Shown one piece after another: positions 32,221 to 41,711 of a DNA stretch of 59,774 nt. The stretch spans positions 1 to 59,774 of the forward strand of contig JAVERC010000019.1 of assembly GCA_034007295.1 (NCBI GenBank). Direction: 5' to 3'. The translations under genes were made by a program, and so were the position numbers. Within the stretch, counting starts at the first letter, position 1; every line of letters begins with the position of its first letter. The stretch is from JACKCP01 sp034007295 (GTDB lineage Bacteria > Desulfobacterota > Desulfobacteria > Desulfobacterales > JACKCP01). Under the pieces are notes generated by a model that saw only the letters and a list, made by a program, of their open reading frames with translations, made no database searches and was not told where the DNA came from.

Positions 32221-34983
32221 TTAAAATTTGCCCTGTTCTAATTCAACGATTCTTGGTGTTAAAAAAACAAGAAGCTCCTGCTTGGTCTTAGCATTTTCCC
32301 TAGATTTAAAAAACCAGCCTAATAAGGGTATTTTTGAAAGCAGGGGAAAGCTGTTTTCTGTCAATGTTTCTGACTGCTGAATAATACCGCCAATAACTAT
32401 CGTATCTCCATCATTTACAAGCAGTTCTGTCTGAACATTTTTAGTTGAAAGTGCAGGACCATCAGGAGTATCAACATAAACATCATTTTTATCAATATTA
32501 ACCTTCATTGATATTTTATTATCAGCTGTAACATGGGGAGTCACTTCAAGCTGGAGATCTATTTGCTTAAATTCAGTTTTTGTTTCCCCATCTTCAAGTG
32601 TTGTGTAGGGATACTCATAACCTTGCTTAATAGTTGCTTTTTTATTATCCAAAGTAACGACTTTAGGAGCAGAAATTATTTTACCCTTTTTCTGGGTTTC
32701 CATTGCGTTTAATTTTGCGTTTAAAATAAAGGGTGTTCCTGTAATTCTTGCAAAATTAACCCCAATTGAGCCGGACTGCTGAGGAGTATTCATTGCAACA
32801 TTATACCCGTAATTACCGCCTAAAACATCTTTTCTTATTGAAGCATAAGGACTTGCATCAGCTACATTTGAACTTGCCTGCCATTCGGTGCCGATGTCCT
32901 TTGAAAAATCGCTGTTAGCTTCAACTATTCTAGCCTCAATTACTACTTGAGGTGTTATTTTATCAATCCTTGAAATAATTTCTTTGCATTTTTCAATATT
33001 TTCCATTGTATCAGTAAGAATTACCTGATTATTTCTTTTATCAACAGAAAGTGAACCTCTTTCAGAAAGTACCTTTTGAAGATGCGGTAAAATTTCAGAC
33101 TGTGCATCAGAGTAATTAATCAGTAAATACTCAGTAAATAAAGGTGCTACATTTTTTTCCTGATTCTGGCTTTCCTGCCTTGCTTTAAGTATGTCTTTTT
33201 TTCTTTGTTCTTCAGCTTGAATCGTCGATAACTGAGCGATTCTTACAATATTTCCCTCTTTCTGCATTCCAAGAGAGTTCATTTTTAAAACAAGATCCAG
33301 CACCTGATCCCAAGGGACGGGCTGTTTAAGAGTCATTGTAACATTACCGCTAACATCTTTATCAATGGCAAAATTTAGGCCACTTACATGCTGAATAATT
33401 TTAAAAACATTTTTTATATTTGTTTCATAAAAATCCAGTATTATTGGCTGACCTGTATATTTTTTTTCTTTATAGTCAATTAAAGGGTCTTTTGAGTCTT
33501 CAAAAAAAGTTTCCTGGGTGCTCTCTTCTTTTGAATTAATAGGCACAGCTTTTGAAATATTTTCTTTTTTCTCAACAGTAGAGGACTGAGCAACCAAATC
33601 TGAATCAGAAACAGCTCTTCCATCACTTAAAATATGCTTCCATTCAGGTGCCTTAAATTCTGCTTCTTCTAAAATTGATTTTGCAGAAGGATCAAATTCA
33701 ATTTCTATTATATTATCAATTTCATCATTGATCTTAAAAGCAACATTTTCCCTTAAATCTATGTAAATTAATGAATCATTTTTATTTACTAATTGATTAT
33801 ACACAGGAAAAATTCTGTTAACGGCACTGTCAAACCTTGTAGTTATAATAGGTCTTTGATGATAATCAGGAATTTTTGTATTAAAAAGCTTTATTGCAAG
33901 TTTATCTGCTTCAGGTTTTTCAGCCTTATATTCTACCTTTGTGCTAGTTTCAATTATTACTTTGGAACGGCCGTCTTCAAGTGCTGAAAAATCAAGGCTT
34001 TTTAAAGAGGCATCTTTATCATTATTATTGCTTACAATAACAGACGAGGCCTCATACTCAACTGGCTCTGATTCGGCTTTCAAAATATTATTTTCATCTC
34101 TTTTGCCAATAAAAATTTCCAAACCATCTTTAGTCTCTTGTGAGCCATAATTATTCAGCCACTTACCTCTTGAATCAATAACAAGCCTTAGTCTGCTGCT
34201 ATTTGCATAATGTCTTAAACTTTTTGCCCATTTATTATTTAGATCAAGTTTTTGAACATTGGTATAAGGCGACGAAATATTTACTAAATCAAAAACAATT
34301 CTTGGGGGATTGTTTAATGTAAAGGAATTATATTTTTTTATGGCACCATCAGCCAAAATTTTAATTTTAAAAAATTCTTTTTCTTCAAAAAACTCAATAT
34401 CTTCAAACCTTGAAGCTTCAGCGTAAGAAGTCTCAGGAGCGACTTCTACTTTTTCTACGACCTCGGGAGATTTCTCTTCAGCTGAAACAGAATCATCAGT
34501 TTTGGTTTCTATAGAAGAATCTATTTTGACTATGAGATTGTAACCTTCTTTTGTTACCTCATAGGGCAAATCACTTTCTATAAAAAACCGAATTTTTGCA
34601 TCATTTTCTTCCTGCTTGAACTCTATGTTTTTTAATGCACCTTCAGAATAAGTTCGGCTGCTTAGATCACTGTTAAAAAAAGTATCAGGGAAATACAGAA
34701 CTATAGCATCTGGTTCTTTTTCTTTAACAGCACTGTAAATAAGCTCAGAGTCACCTATAATATTTATATAAGTAAGGCCATTTTGAACCTCAGCAAATAC
34801 AGATACTATATTCTTTTTTTCAACATCTTCGTTTGAAACCGAAGACTCAACGGCTCTATCATCAGTTCCAGGTTCTGTACCTGAATCTTTTTTTGAAGAG
34901 CACCCAAAAAGGATTAAAACCACAAACAGCAATGCTAAAATAATTTTAATATAGCTTCCATTGGTTCTTCTAATAAAATTCAT
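32221..34983 (-). CDS. pilQ: Type IV pilus secretin
   Basis: This 920-residue lipoprotein (lipobox LFGC, Cys28) forms the outer-membrane pore for type IV pili. The N-terminal half has AMIN-type beta domains that bind peptidoglycan (NPPRIVFDLVNISSPYTNV ... RLRLVIDSRG). Next are the secretin/TonB short N-terminal domain (ILDFYETNIKNVFKIIQHVS), an N1 domain (EYLLINYSDAQSEILPHLQK) and the secretin core (VVIEARIVEANSDFSKDIGT; ISAPKVVTLDNKKATIKQGY; VNDGDTIVIGGIIQQ; IPLLGWFFKSR). It is the fifth gene of pilM-N-O-P-Q and follows pilP by 2 bp. Confidence 0.95.
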   Translation of the reverse strand: MNFIRRTNGSYIKIILALLFVVLILFGCSSKKDSGTEPGTDDRAVESSVSNEDVEKKNIVSVFAEVQNGLTYINIIGDSELIYSAVKEKEPDAIVLYFPDTFFNSDLSSRTYSEGALKNIEFKQEENDAKIRFFIESDLPYEVTKEGYNLIVKIDSSIETKTDDSVSAEEKSPEVVEKVEVAPETSYAEASRFEDIEFFEEKEFFKIKILADGAIKKYNSFTLNNPPRIVFDLVNISSPYTNVQKLDLNNKWAKSLRHYANSSRLRLVIDSRGKWLNNYGSQETKDGLEIFIGKRDENNILKAESEPVEYEASSVIVSNNNDKDASLKSLDFSALEDGRSKVIIETSTKVEYKAEKPEADKLAIKLFNTKIPDYHQRPIITTRFDSAVNRIFPVYNQLVNKNDSLIYIDLRENVAFKINDEIDNIIEIEFDPSAKSILEEAEFKAPEWKHILSDGRAVSDSDLVAQSSTVEKKENISKAVPINSKEESTQETFFEDSKDPLIDYKEKKYTGQPIILDFYETNIKNVFKIIQHVSGLNFAIDKDVSGNVTMTLKQPVPWDQVLDLVLKMNSLGMQKEGNIVRIAQLSTIQAEEQRKKDILKARQESQNQEKNVAPLFTEYLLINYSDAQSEILPHLQKVLSERGSLSVDKRNNQVILTDTMENIEKCKEIISRIDKITPQVVIEARIVEANSDFSKDIGTEWQASSNVADASPYASIRKDVLGGNYGYNVAMNTPQQSGSIGVNFARITGTPFILNAKLNAMETQKKGKIISAPKVVTLDNKKATIKQGYEYPYTTLEDGETKTEFKQIDLQLEVTPHVTADNKISMKVNIDKNDVYVDTPDGPALSTKNVQTELLVNDGDTIVIGGIIQQSETLTENSFPLLSKIPLLGWFFKSRENAKTKQELLVFLTPRIVELEQGKF

Positions 34984-34985
34984 TT

Positions 34986-35909
34986 TTATTCTCCAACTGG
35001 CTTTTGAATTTGCAATACGCTCTCTTTTGTAATGGACTTACCTGAAATATCTTTAATTGTTTCTTTTATTATTATCCGGTCAGATTCAATATTTATTATC
35101 TGGCCTGAATTTAAACCTACATAAGCTCCTTTTTCGACAAGATAACCCTTACCCGAGGATTCCTCAAGTACTGCAATATCACCATCATTAGTTGACATTA
35201 TTGCTACTAGTTTTAACTGGGACAAATCAAATTTTTCAAGGGGTGTTTTAGGTCTTTTCGGCTTTTCATCATCATCTGAAACATCTTCATTTATTACCTC
35301 AGATTCTTTTACAAGAGGACTGAAAGGATTAATTCTGCCAGCTGGATTATAAGACAAAGTCAAATCTGCTGAATCCAAAGCATTTTTATTCTTTTCATTG
35401 CCACCCAGAAGAGTTTTTATAAACTTGCTTGTGTTTTCAGGTTTGGCCTTAACATCTGTTTCTACAAGTGCGTTATTATCTCCTGCTGCTTTGTCCTCTA
35501 TTCCTTTTTCTACTTCTATTTTTTTTTCTTTATCAGACGGGAGACCATCTTTTTTTACAGATGCAACATTTTTATCAGCAGATAAATCCTTAGATACTAC
35601 TTCCCCATCAACCTGACTCTTATTTGTTTCTTTTTTTGCATCTGCAGAAGGCTTTACATCTCCTGTTTCAACCGAACTAGATTCTACCTGATCTGCCTTT
35701 TCAGAAAAATCTTTCTTAGGGACCGCCAAGGAAGTTCCCTGTTCATCAGCATCAGTATCAGCCTTTAAAGGTACAGATATTTTTTTTGAAACTTTTTCTG
35801 CTTCAACTACAACATCCTTATTTTCTTTCTCAGAATCACTGCAACCTGAAACAGAAACAACAAAAAAAACGATTAATAACTTGAGCAAAAAATTAATTTT
35901 TTGAATCAT
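34986..35909 (-). CDS. pilP: Type IV pilus alignment lipoprotein
   Basis: An upstream frame would start at 35951, but the ATG at 35909 gives a lipoprotein signal (MIQKINFLLKLLIVFFVVSV then SGC). It lies 1 bp after the pilO stop codon, so 307 residues are preferred. A low-complexity Lys/Glu/Asp/Ser linker spans about residues 25-190, longer than in typical PilP. The C-terminal PilP beta domain is clear: GRINPFSPLV, TPLEKFDLSQLKLVAIMSTN, YLVEKGAYVGLNSGQIINIE. It links the PilMNO inner-membrane platform to PilQ in the periplasm. The long charged linker may allow a wider span. Confidence 0.88.
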   Translation of the reverse strand: MIQKINFLLKLLIVFFVVSVSGCSDSEKENKDVVVEAEKVSKKISVPLKADTDADEQGTSLAVPKKDFSEKADQVESSSVETGDVKPSADAKKETNKSQVDGEVVSKDLSADKNVASVKKDGLPSDKEKKIEVEKGIEDKAAGDNNALVETDVKAKPENTSKFIKTLLGGNEKNKNALDSADLTLSYNPAGRINPFSPLVKESEVINEDVSDDDEKPKRPKTPLEKFDLSQLKLVAIMSTNDGDIAVLEESSGKGYLVEKGAYVGLNSGQIINIESDRIIIKETIKDISGKSITKESVLQIQKPVGE

Positions 35910-35910
35910 A

Positions 35911-36546
35911 TTATTTCTTCTTTTTCTTTTTTGTATTCTTTTTATCCTCATTTTTCTTATCTTTCAAAAATCTATATGTAAGTGCATTGCAAACAGTTGA
36001 TATCTTTTCATCTTTGTCAGAAGTTAATTTTGCATTTTGAAAATCAACAATACGGCTGAACCTAGAAACTTTATCAAAAAATAAAGCTGTTTCATGAAAT
36101 CCTCCGCTCATCTTCATTGAAATTGGAATTTCTGCGTAAAAATCTTTTGGGTTTTCACCTCCTGGAACTATTGATTCTAGGGTAAGACCAGATTCATTTG
36201 CAGATGCTGACAAAGAATCAACAAGTGCAGGTATTTCCTTTGTATCGGGAAGAGCCTTTGTAACAACTAAAAATTCTTCTTGCCGATTCTCAAGCTCTTT
36301 TTTTATTTTTTCCAATTGTGCAACTTTAGTTTTTGCAATTGATACCTGAGAAGAAAGATTTTCCTGCTTTTTTTTGAGACTTTCAATTTCTTCTTTTTGA
36401 GGCAAGTATAAAAACCATACATACACTGCGACTATGAGAACAATGGTTCCTATAAAAATCCCTATCTTTTGAATTTTATCAAGTTTATTAATTTTTGAAA
36501 AAAATGAATCTAGCTTGTTTTGTATATCTGAATTAGTTGCTGCCAT
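35911..36546 (-). CDS. pilO: Type IV pilus inner-membrane protein PilO
   Basis: This 211-residue protein has a short cytoplasmic N-terminus, one membrane helix (about residues 28-48, IGIFIGTIVLIVAVYVWFLY), then a coiled coil (about 52-90) and a ferredoxin-like periplasmic domain (LTLESIVPGGENPKDFYAEI, GGFHETALFFDKVSRFSRIV). It pairs with PilN below PilP and PilQ. The C-terminus is a run of Lys residues (KKNEDKKNTKKKKKK) encoded by an A-rich stretch, which may be prone to slippage. It follows pilN by 10 bp. Confidence 0.9.
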   Translation of the reverse strand: MAATNSDIQNKLDSFFSKINKLDKIQKIGIFIGTIVLIVAVYVWFLYLPQKEEIESLKKKQENLSSQVSIAKTKVAQLEKIKKELENRQEEFLVVTKALPDTKEIPALVDSLSASANESGLTLESIVPGGENPKDFYAEIPISMKMSGGFHETALFFDKVSRFSRIVDFQNAKLTSDKDEKISTVCNALTYRFLKDKKNEDKKNTKKKKKK

Positions 36547-36556
36547 AAAAAATCCT

Positions 36557-37117
36557 CTACTTAGCTTTAGTGAAACCGCCGTCTATCTTTGAATTTATAA
36601 TAAATTTTCTTAATTCAACATTTTTGATTGAAGCTTTAGAAATAGACTTTAATTCAACATTAGAGAAGTAAACTGAAGCGTCAAGGTTTCTCATGAAATC
36701 TGCAACTGTCTTATCATCGAGGGCATAACCGTCAAAATAAATAGAATCTCTTTGTATATTTGAAGAATTAAGCCACATTCTCTCAGCAATAACGACTTCA
36801 GTAAGCTCATTAATTATGTTTATTCCAAAATTTCTTCCCTCTTTTAAAGAATCTATTATCTTTAGCTTTGAATTTAAAGCATCTAGTTCTTTCTTTAAAA
36901 TATCAACTTCTTTTGCTTTTTTATTCAAAGATGCAAGTTCTGCTTCGGAAGATTTAATCTGAGATTTAAGATCTTTAATTTGTGATTTTTTGGAATAATC
37001 AACAACAAACAAAATAAGTAAGGTTAAAATCAGGCTAAGAAAATAAATTGATATCTGCCGCCTTACATTTTCTTTTCTTTTTGCTTTTCTGTAGGGTAAA
37101 AGATTTATACGTATCAT
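36557..37117 (-). CDS. pilN: Type IV pilus inner-membrane protein PilN
   Basis: This 186-residue protein begins with MIRINLLPYR, the conserved INLLP motif that docks onto PilM in the cytoplasm. A basic patch, one membrane helix (about residues 24-43) and a coiled coil (about 45-95) with a small periplasmic domain (VVIAERMWLNSSNIQRDSI) follow. It partners PilO. Its start codon overlaps the pilM stop by 4 bp, indicating translational coupling. Confidence 0.92.
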   Translation of the reverse strand: MIRINLLPYRKAKRKENVRRQISIYFLSLILTLLILFVVDYSKKSQIKDLKSQIKSSEAELASLNKKAKEVDILKKELDALNSKLKIIDSLKEGRNFGINIINELTEVVIAERMWLNSSNIQRDSIYFDGYALDDKTVADFMRNLDASVYFSNVELKSISKASIKNVELRKFIINSKIDGGFTKAK

Positions 37118-38172
37118 TTGTCATCCATTGTTCTGAGTCCAAGACCAAGTGCTACACAAAGTTCAGGGCCAATGGCTGAAAGTTCATCTTTTGACCATCC
37201 CGATTTTCCAGTTTCAATAACCTGAAAAGGATTCAATTGGATTACCTCAGCCTCAATATACGAAGACAGGTCATTTCTAAACTTTTCTATAACAGAACCT
37301 CCTCCGCACACATAGACTTTTTCAACTTTTTGGGCCTGATTATTAGAATAGAAAAACTCAAGAGCTCTTTCTATTTCGACACACCACTCTTTCGAAACAA
37401 CAGCAATAGCCTGCTCTACATCAAGACGGCCAACCTTATCCGAGGCAATAGAACCTGCCTTGATTTTTTCTGCTTCCTCTAAAGTCAGATCAGAATTAAG
37501 ACTCATAATCGCCTGAGTAATTTCAAAAGACCCCATAGCAACTTCACGCATAAAAACAGATTTTCTGTTATTTACAACATTTAGAGAAATTTTATTTGCT
37601 CCGACATTAATTAAAACTGCATTTTCTACATCAGGTTCATTAATTTCAAAAATATTTTGAACTGCAAAAGCATCAATATCCATGACAACAGGATTTAAAC
37701 CTGCATTTTCTGCTATAGAAACATATTTATTAATCATGTCATTTTTTGCAGCAACCAGCAAAACAGAAAGCTGATTTGGATTTTGATCAAGTTCTCCCAT
37801 TATCTGATAATCAATGCTGACCTCACTAATATCAAAAGGGATATAGTGCTCAGCTTCTTCAAACACAAGATTGTGGATATCCTGATCTTCTTTTGCAGTA
37901 ATGGTTATGGGTTTTACAATAGCAGAATATCCGCCTATTGACATGGCGACATTCTTATTACCTATTTTATTTCGCATAAAAGCATCTCTGATTAATGAAG
38001 AAAGGTGCTGGGGGTCTTTTGGCTCTCCATCTGAAAAAACATCAGGGGAGAACTTTTCAACTGCAATTTTTTTTAGAAAAAGGCCTTTTTTGGTATTGTG
38101 AATTTCAGCAATTTTAAGCGAAGATGTCCCAATATCAAGACCTATAAGTTGATTTTTTCTTCCAAAAAGCAT
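37114..38172 (-). CDS. pilM: Type IV pilus actin-like ATPase PilM
   Basis: This 352-residue cytoplasmic protein has the actin/FtsA-like fold: LIGLDIGTSSLKIAEIHN (phosphate 1 loop), AVLINVGANKISLNVVNN (phosphate 2) and VYVCGGGSVIEKF (adenosine motif). It forms a cytoplasmic ring that binds the PilN N-terminus. It is the first gene of the pil operon, divergent from a sensor kinase gene with 151 bp between starts. A TTGACT on the minus strand near 38276 may be its -35 element, but no good -10 follows. Confidence 0.93.
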   Translation of the reverse strand: MLFGRKNQLIGLDIGTSSLKIAEIHNTKKGLFLKKIAVEKFSPDVFSDGEPKDPQHLSSLIRDAFMRNKIGNKNVAMSIGGYSAIVKPITITAKEDQDIHNLVFEEAEHYIPFDISEVSIDYQIMGELDQNPNQLSVLLVAAKNDMINKYVSIAENAGLNPVVMDIDAFAVQNIFEINEPDVENAVLINVGANKISLNVVNNRKSVFMREVAMGSFEITQAIMSLNSDLTLEEAEKIKAGSIASDKVGRLDVEQAIAVVSKEWCVEIERALEFFYSNNQAQKVEKVYVCGGGSVIEKFRNDLSSYIEAEVIQLNPFQVIETGKSGWSKDELSAIGPELCVALGLGLRTMDDK

Positions 38173-38323
38173 AATTATTTTCCTGAAGAAAGTATTGAGG
38201 TTTAAATTTTTTGAGGGCCTAACTTACAAAGAAACACCGTTTAACAAGGTTTATGTTTACTTTTTTCACTTTATAAGTCAAGATTTTTATTAATTTTAAC
38301 AAAAAAGAATTGCCAGTATAAGA

Positions 38324-39769
38324 ATGCACAAATTAAGCTATAATGAAATTAAAGCAGAAAATAAAATTGTTCCATTTACACTTGTAAAATATTTTACCCT
38401 TACAAGCTTTCTTCTCATGTTTGTTGGAACCCTTGCACTTTCTACATTTCACACTCATCTTGTTAGAAAGATAATTCTAAAAAAAAGCAAAGAATATGCA
38501 GGAGTTCTTGTAGAAAATCTTAATCATCAAATTTTTCTTCAGTTTATTCTGCCAGTTTATCTAGACCAGGGGAAAATTCAATTAAGCAAAGAAACTCAGT
38601 TTAAAAGAATGGATAAAGTTGTAAGGGCAACTCTTCACAGCTTTGATATCAAGCTTGTTAATATTTATGATCTTTCCAATGTTATTTCATATAGCTTCAA
38701 CCCTGAAATAATTGGTGAAAAAAATTTAGGTGGTGAAGGCTATAAAAAAGCAGTAAATGGCAAAATGACTTCTTCCTTGAATCAGACAGGCTCTTTTTTT
38801 CAACAGCTCGTAAGATATCCTGAAATTGCAAGAATAACTACTTTTGCACCCTTAAGAATTGAACGTCCTGGCTCAAAACTCGCTACAGGCCCAATTCTTG
38901 GTGTAATGGAAATTGTTCAGGATGTTTCAAAAGACTATAAAAGAATATTCAGGCTCCAGCTCCTTGTAATTCTTACAACAACAACAGTAATGACAATTCT
39001 TTTTTTAATACTTAGACAAATTGTAAAAAACGGTGAAGAAATAATCATGGAAAAAAACCGTGAGAGACTGAAATTAAGAGAAGAACTTGACAGAGCAAGA
39101 CATTTGTCCTCCATTGGTGAAATGACTGCCATAATTTCCCATGAGATAAAAAATCCTTTAGGAATTATCAGAAGTTCAGCTGAGCATCTAAGCAAAAAAC
39201 TCACAGAAGTTAACCAGCCAGACACTTTTGCAAAAATAATTATTGAAGAATCAGGAAGAATGAACCAAATAATCAATGACTTCCTTTCTTACGCAAAACC
39301 TGGAGAACCATTACTAAATCCTTGCAGTATAAATGAAATTCTCAAAAAAAATATTAATTTTCTTGAACATGAACTTTCAAAAAAAAATTGCAGTGTAACT
39401 CTTAATCTTGATAAAAAGATTCCAAAATCATTTGCTGATGAGAATAAATTATATCAATCTTTTTTGAATATTCTTATAAATTCTATGCAGGCTATGCCCC
39501 TTGGAGGGGAAATTTACATTTCAACTGAGCTTAAAAACAATGAAATTCAAATTGAAATAAAAGACAATGGCCCAGGAATTCCAGAAAATATTATTAAAAA
39601 TGTTAAAGATCCTTTTTTTACTACCAAAACAGATGGTTCAGGGCTTGGACTTGGTATTGTGGAACAAACAGTAAAAAATCATAAAGGAAAATTTATAATA
39701 GAAAATTCAAGTTCTGGCGGAGCAAAAACAATAATTAAACTCCCTATAAACAAAGGAGACTTAATTTAA
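38324..39769 (+). CDS. Membrane sensor histidine kinase (AtoS/ZraS/PilS-like)
   Basis: This 481-residue kinase has two membrane helices (about residues 22-44 and 210-233) that bracket a periplasmic sensor region of about 165 residues. There is no PAS domain. HisKA (AIISHEIKNPLGIIRSSAEH) carries the phospho-His. HATPase motifs are NILINSMQAMP (N), IKDNGPGIPENI (G1), PFFTTKTDGSGLGLGIV (F/G2). It is immediately followed by its cognate sigma-54 response regulator (0-bp gap) and is divergent from pilMNOPQ. This layout resembles PilS-PilR in other proteobacteria, but the missing PAS and the two-helix topology also fit AtoS or ZraS, so I leave the symbol open. Confidence 0.85.
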   Translation: MHKLSYNEIKAENKIVPFTLVKYFTLTSFLLMFVGTLALSTFHTHLVRKIILKKSKEYAGVLVENLNHQIFLQFILPVYLDQGKIQLSKETQFKRMDKVVRATLHSFDIKLVNIYDLSNVISYSFNPEIIGEKNLGGEGYKKAVNGKMTSSLNQTGSFFQQLVRYPEIARITTFAPLRIERPGSKLATGPILGVMEIVQDVSKDYKRIFRLQLLVILTTTTVMTILFLILRQIVKNGEEIIMEKNRERLKLREELDRARHLSSIGEMTAIISHEIKNPLGIIRSSAEHLSKKLTEVNQPDTFAKIIIEESGRMNQIINDFLSYAKPGEPLLNPCSINEILKKNINFLEHELSKKNCSVTLNLDKKIPKSFADENKLYQSFLNILINSMQAMPLGGEIYISTELKNNEIQIEIKDNGPGIPENIIKNVKDPFFTTKTDGSGLGLGIVEQTVKNHKGKFIIENSSSGGAKTIIKLPINKGDLI

Positions 39770-41149
39770 ATGAATAAAATACTTATTGTTGATGATGAAA
39801 AAAATTTTCCAATAATCTTAAGTGCTGTCCTTGAAGACGAAGGATTTGAAACAGCTTCAGCTCTCAGCGGAAATCAGGCTGTTGAAATTTTAAAAAACCA
39901 GGATGTATCCCTTGTTCTTACAGATATGAAAATGCCTGAAATGGACGGAATGACACTTTTAGAAACAATTAAAAAAAATTACCCTGAGATTCCTGTTATT
40001 GTCATGACAGCCCACGGAACCGTTGAAAAGGCTGTAGAAGCTATGCAAAAAGGAGCATTTACATATATCATAAAGCCTTTTGGCAACAGCGAGCTTATCC
40101 AGCATATAAAAACTGCTCTTTCACACTCTGAAATAGTTAAGCAGAATAAACTTTTAAAGGAATTTGTTGAAACAAAATTCAGGTTCGGCAACATCATTGG
40201 CAAAAGCAAGCCCATGCTTGAGCTTTTTGACACAATAATCAAAATAGCTCCTACATCAGCAAGTGTTCTTATTGAAGGAGAAAGCGGAACTGGAAAAGAA
40301 CTTGTAGCCAAATCAATACACTTTAACAGCAGTCAAAAAGACAAGTCCTTTATTGCCATAAACTGCTCTGCCCTTGCTGAATCACTTTTGGAAAGTGAGT
40401 TATTCGGGCATGAAAAAGGTTCATTTACAGGTGCAGTTTCGCAAAAAAAAGGGAAAATTGAACTTGCTGACGGAGGCACTCTTTTTCTTGATGAAATTGG
40501 TGAGATGAGCCTTAATCTACAGGTTAAATTTTTAAGGGTTCTTCAGGAAAAAACTATTGAACGTGTTGGCGGAAATACACCAATACCTGTAAACTTCAGA
40601 CTGATAGCAGCAACAAATAAAACCCTAAAAAAAGAGGTTAAAGAAAAAAGATTTCGAGAAGATCTTTATTTCAGACTTAATGTTGTGAGGCTAACTATTC
40701 CTCCCCTAAGAGAAAGAAAGGAAGATATAAATCTTCTTGCCGCTCATTTTCTGAATAAATATAAGGATGAGAGACAAACAAAAACATGTCCAGAGGAATT
40801 CTCATCTGAATGTATGGAAATTTTATACAATTATTATTGGCCTGGAAATGTAAGAGAACTTGAAAATATAATTGAACGTGCTGTAATTTTATCAGCAGGC
40901 AAAACAATAACAAAAAAAAATCTGCCAAAAGATTTTATTGAATCAGCATCTATGCAAATGGATATTCTAAAAGGATTTGAAATTAAAGACAGTCTTGGTG
41001 AAACACTTGCTGAAATCGAAAAAAAAATAATTGAAGACACCTTAAAAAAAACTGAATATATTCAGACAAAAGCCGCAGAAATACTGGGCATTGGAAAAAG
41101 CGGGCTAAATCAGAAGATTAAAAAATATAACATAAAAATCCCAAGATAA
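39770..41149 (+). CDS. Sigma-54-dependent response regulator (AtoC/PilR-like)
   Basis: This 459-residue activator has an intact receiver (Asp8-Asp9, phosphoacceptor Asp52, Thr80, Lys102). The complete AAA+ domain has Walker A (GESGTGKELVAKSIH), the sigma-54 loop GSFTGA in FGHEKGSFTGAVSQKKG, Walker B (GGTLFLDEIGEM) and the arginine-finger FREDLYFRLNVVRLT. A Fis-type helix-turn-helix ends the protein (TKAAEILGIGKSGLNQKIKK). It is competent to open RpoN promoters, unlike the NtrX-like protein at 18887. Candidate targets in this window are the near-consensus elements at 6988 and 41606. It is co-transcribed with the kinase gene. Confidence 0.92.
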   Translation: MNKILIVDDEKNFPIILSAVLEDEGFETASALSGNQAVEILKNQDVSLVLTDMKMPEMDGMTLLETIKKNYPEIPVIVMTAHGTVEKAVEAMQKGAFTYIIKPFGNSELIQHIKTALSHSEIVKQNKLLKEFVETKFRFGNIIGKSKPMLELFDTIIKIAPTSASVLIEGESGTGKELVAKSIHFNSSQKDKSFIAINCSALAESLLESELFGHEKGSFTGAVSQKKGKIELADGGTLFLDEIGEMSLNLQVKFLRVLQEKTIERVGGNTPIPVNFRLIAATNKTLKKEVKEKRFREDLYFRLNVVRLTIPPLRERKEDINLLAAHFLNKYKDERQTKTCPEEFSSECMEILYNYYWPGNVRELENIIERAVILSAGKTITKKNLPKDFIESASMQMDILKGFEIKDSLGETLAEIEKKIIEDTLKKTEYIQTKAAEILGIGKSGLNQKIKKYNIKIPR

Positions 41150-41206
41150 TTTTTAAGATATACTGATTACTTACAGCTTATTTAATCAAAAAACATGGTA
41201 TCTGAG

Positions 41207-41347
41207 TAGTTGCTGAACGAAAACGGCCTTTTTTGTCCATAAAGTCAGATTCAAAATTTAATCCTCAAAATACTAAATGTATCCTAGATGTTAAATTTTT
41301 CATTTCCTTGAACTGAAGAAAAGATTCTCGTTTTCGGCCAATCACTA
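41207..41347 (+). repeat. Family B repeat, best-preserved full-length copy
   Basis: The left end TAGTTGCTGAACGAAAACGG (41207-41226) and the right end TTCTCGTTTTCGGCCAATCACTA (ending at 41347) are imperfect inverted repeats. The core GATTCAAAATTTAATCCTCA and TACTAAATGTATCCTAGATG lies between. At about 141 bp it defines the uninterrupted form of the family. No reading frame is present. It lies in the 562-bp space between the response regulator and the convergent TPR gene. Confidence 0.6.
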
Positions 41348-41605
41348 AGGCAAATATAGACAATTCAATCTAAAAAAATTCAAATTCAGGTTTATTTTAT
41401 TAAACCCTGAAAACCTTGTCAGTAAAGGCTGGATAAAAAAGTACAATAATTTAAACCAAGATTTAACAAAAAATATCAACTATTTACCCATAAAGTTTAT
41501 TATTTTGAACTTTATATGTGTAAATAATACCCTCAAATAAACTAATTACAATCAAATACCTGTTAAAAGCCTGCAATCAAAGCTTTTTCATAAAACAAAT
41601 TTAAA

Positions 41606-41621
41606 CGGCATCTTTTTTGCA
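41606..41621 (+). promoter_or_regulatory. Sigma-54 (-24/-12) promoter without a downstream gene
   Basis: The sequence CGGCATCTTTTTTGCA has the invariant GG (41607-41608) and GC (41619-41620) 12 bp apart and a TTTTGCA -12 element; only the first base and the sixth (T for C) deviate from TGGCAC-N5-TTGCA, the sixth still fitting TGGYRY. Predicted start is near 41632. No coding region follows in this direction; a hairpin with a T-run comes 30 bp later. Confidence 0.5.
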
Positions 41622-41631
41622 TTACTTATAA

Positions 41632-41696
41632 CAAATATTTTCTTCATTTTTTCCCTTAAAAAGAACTAACCGAATGACCCCGGTTAGTTTTTTTTT
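41632..41696 (+). ncRNA. Candidate short sigma-54-dependent transcript
   Basis: If the promoter at 41606 is active, transcription from about 41632 would end at the terminator at 41664-41696, giving a transcript of about 65 nt: a U-rich 5' half followed by the terminal hairpin. No start codon with a ribosome binding site is present. PilR-type regulators often activate pilA from an adjacent sigma-54 promoter, so this could also be the remnant of a lost pilin gene's leader. Nothing beyond promoter-terminator pairing supports it. Confidence 0.25.
41664..41696 (+). terminator. Rho-independent terminator, possibly bidirectional
   Basis: AACTAACCG (41664-41672) and CGGTTAGTT (41681-41689) form a perfect 9-bp stem with an 8-nt loop, followed on + by seven T residues. 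On the minus strand the stem is followed by CTTTTTAA, so it can also end the operon that stops at 41712. It lies 515 bp past the response-regulator stop. Confidence 0.85.
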
Positions 41697-41711
41697 GGAC
41701 AAAATAATTTT

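Noticed and set aside
38173..38323. Sigma-54 promoter between pilM and the sensor kinase
   Set aside because: No GG-N10-GC spacing with a TTGC-like -12 was found in either direction, so the pil operon itself does not appear to be RpoN-driven from this gap.
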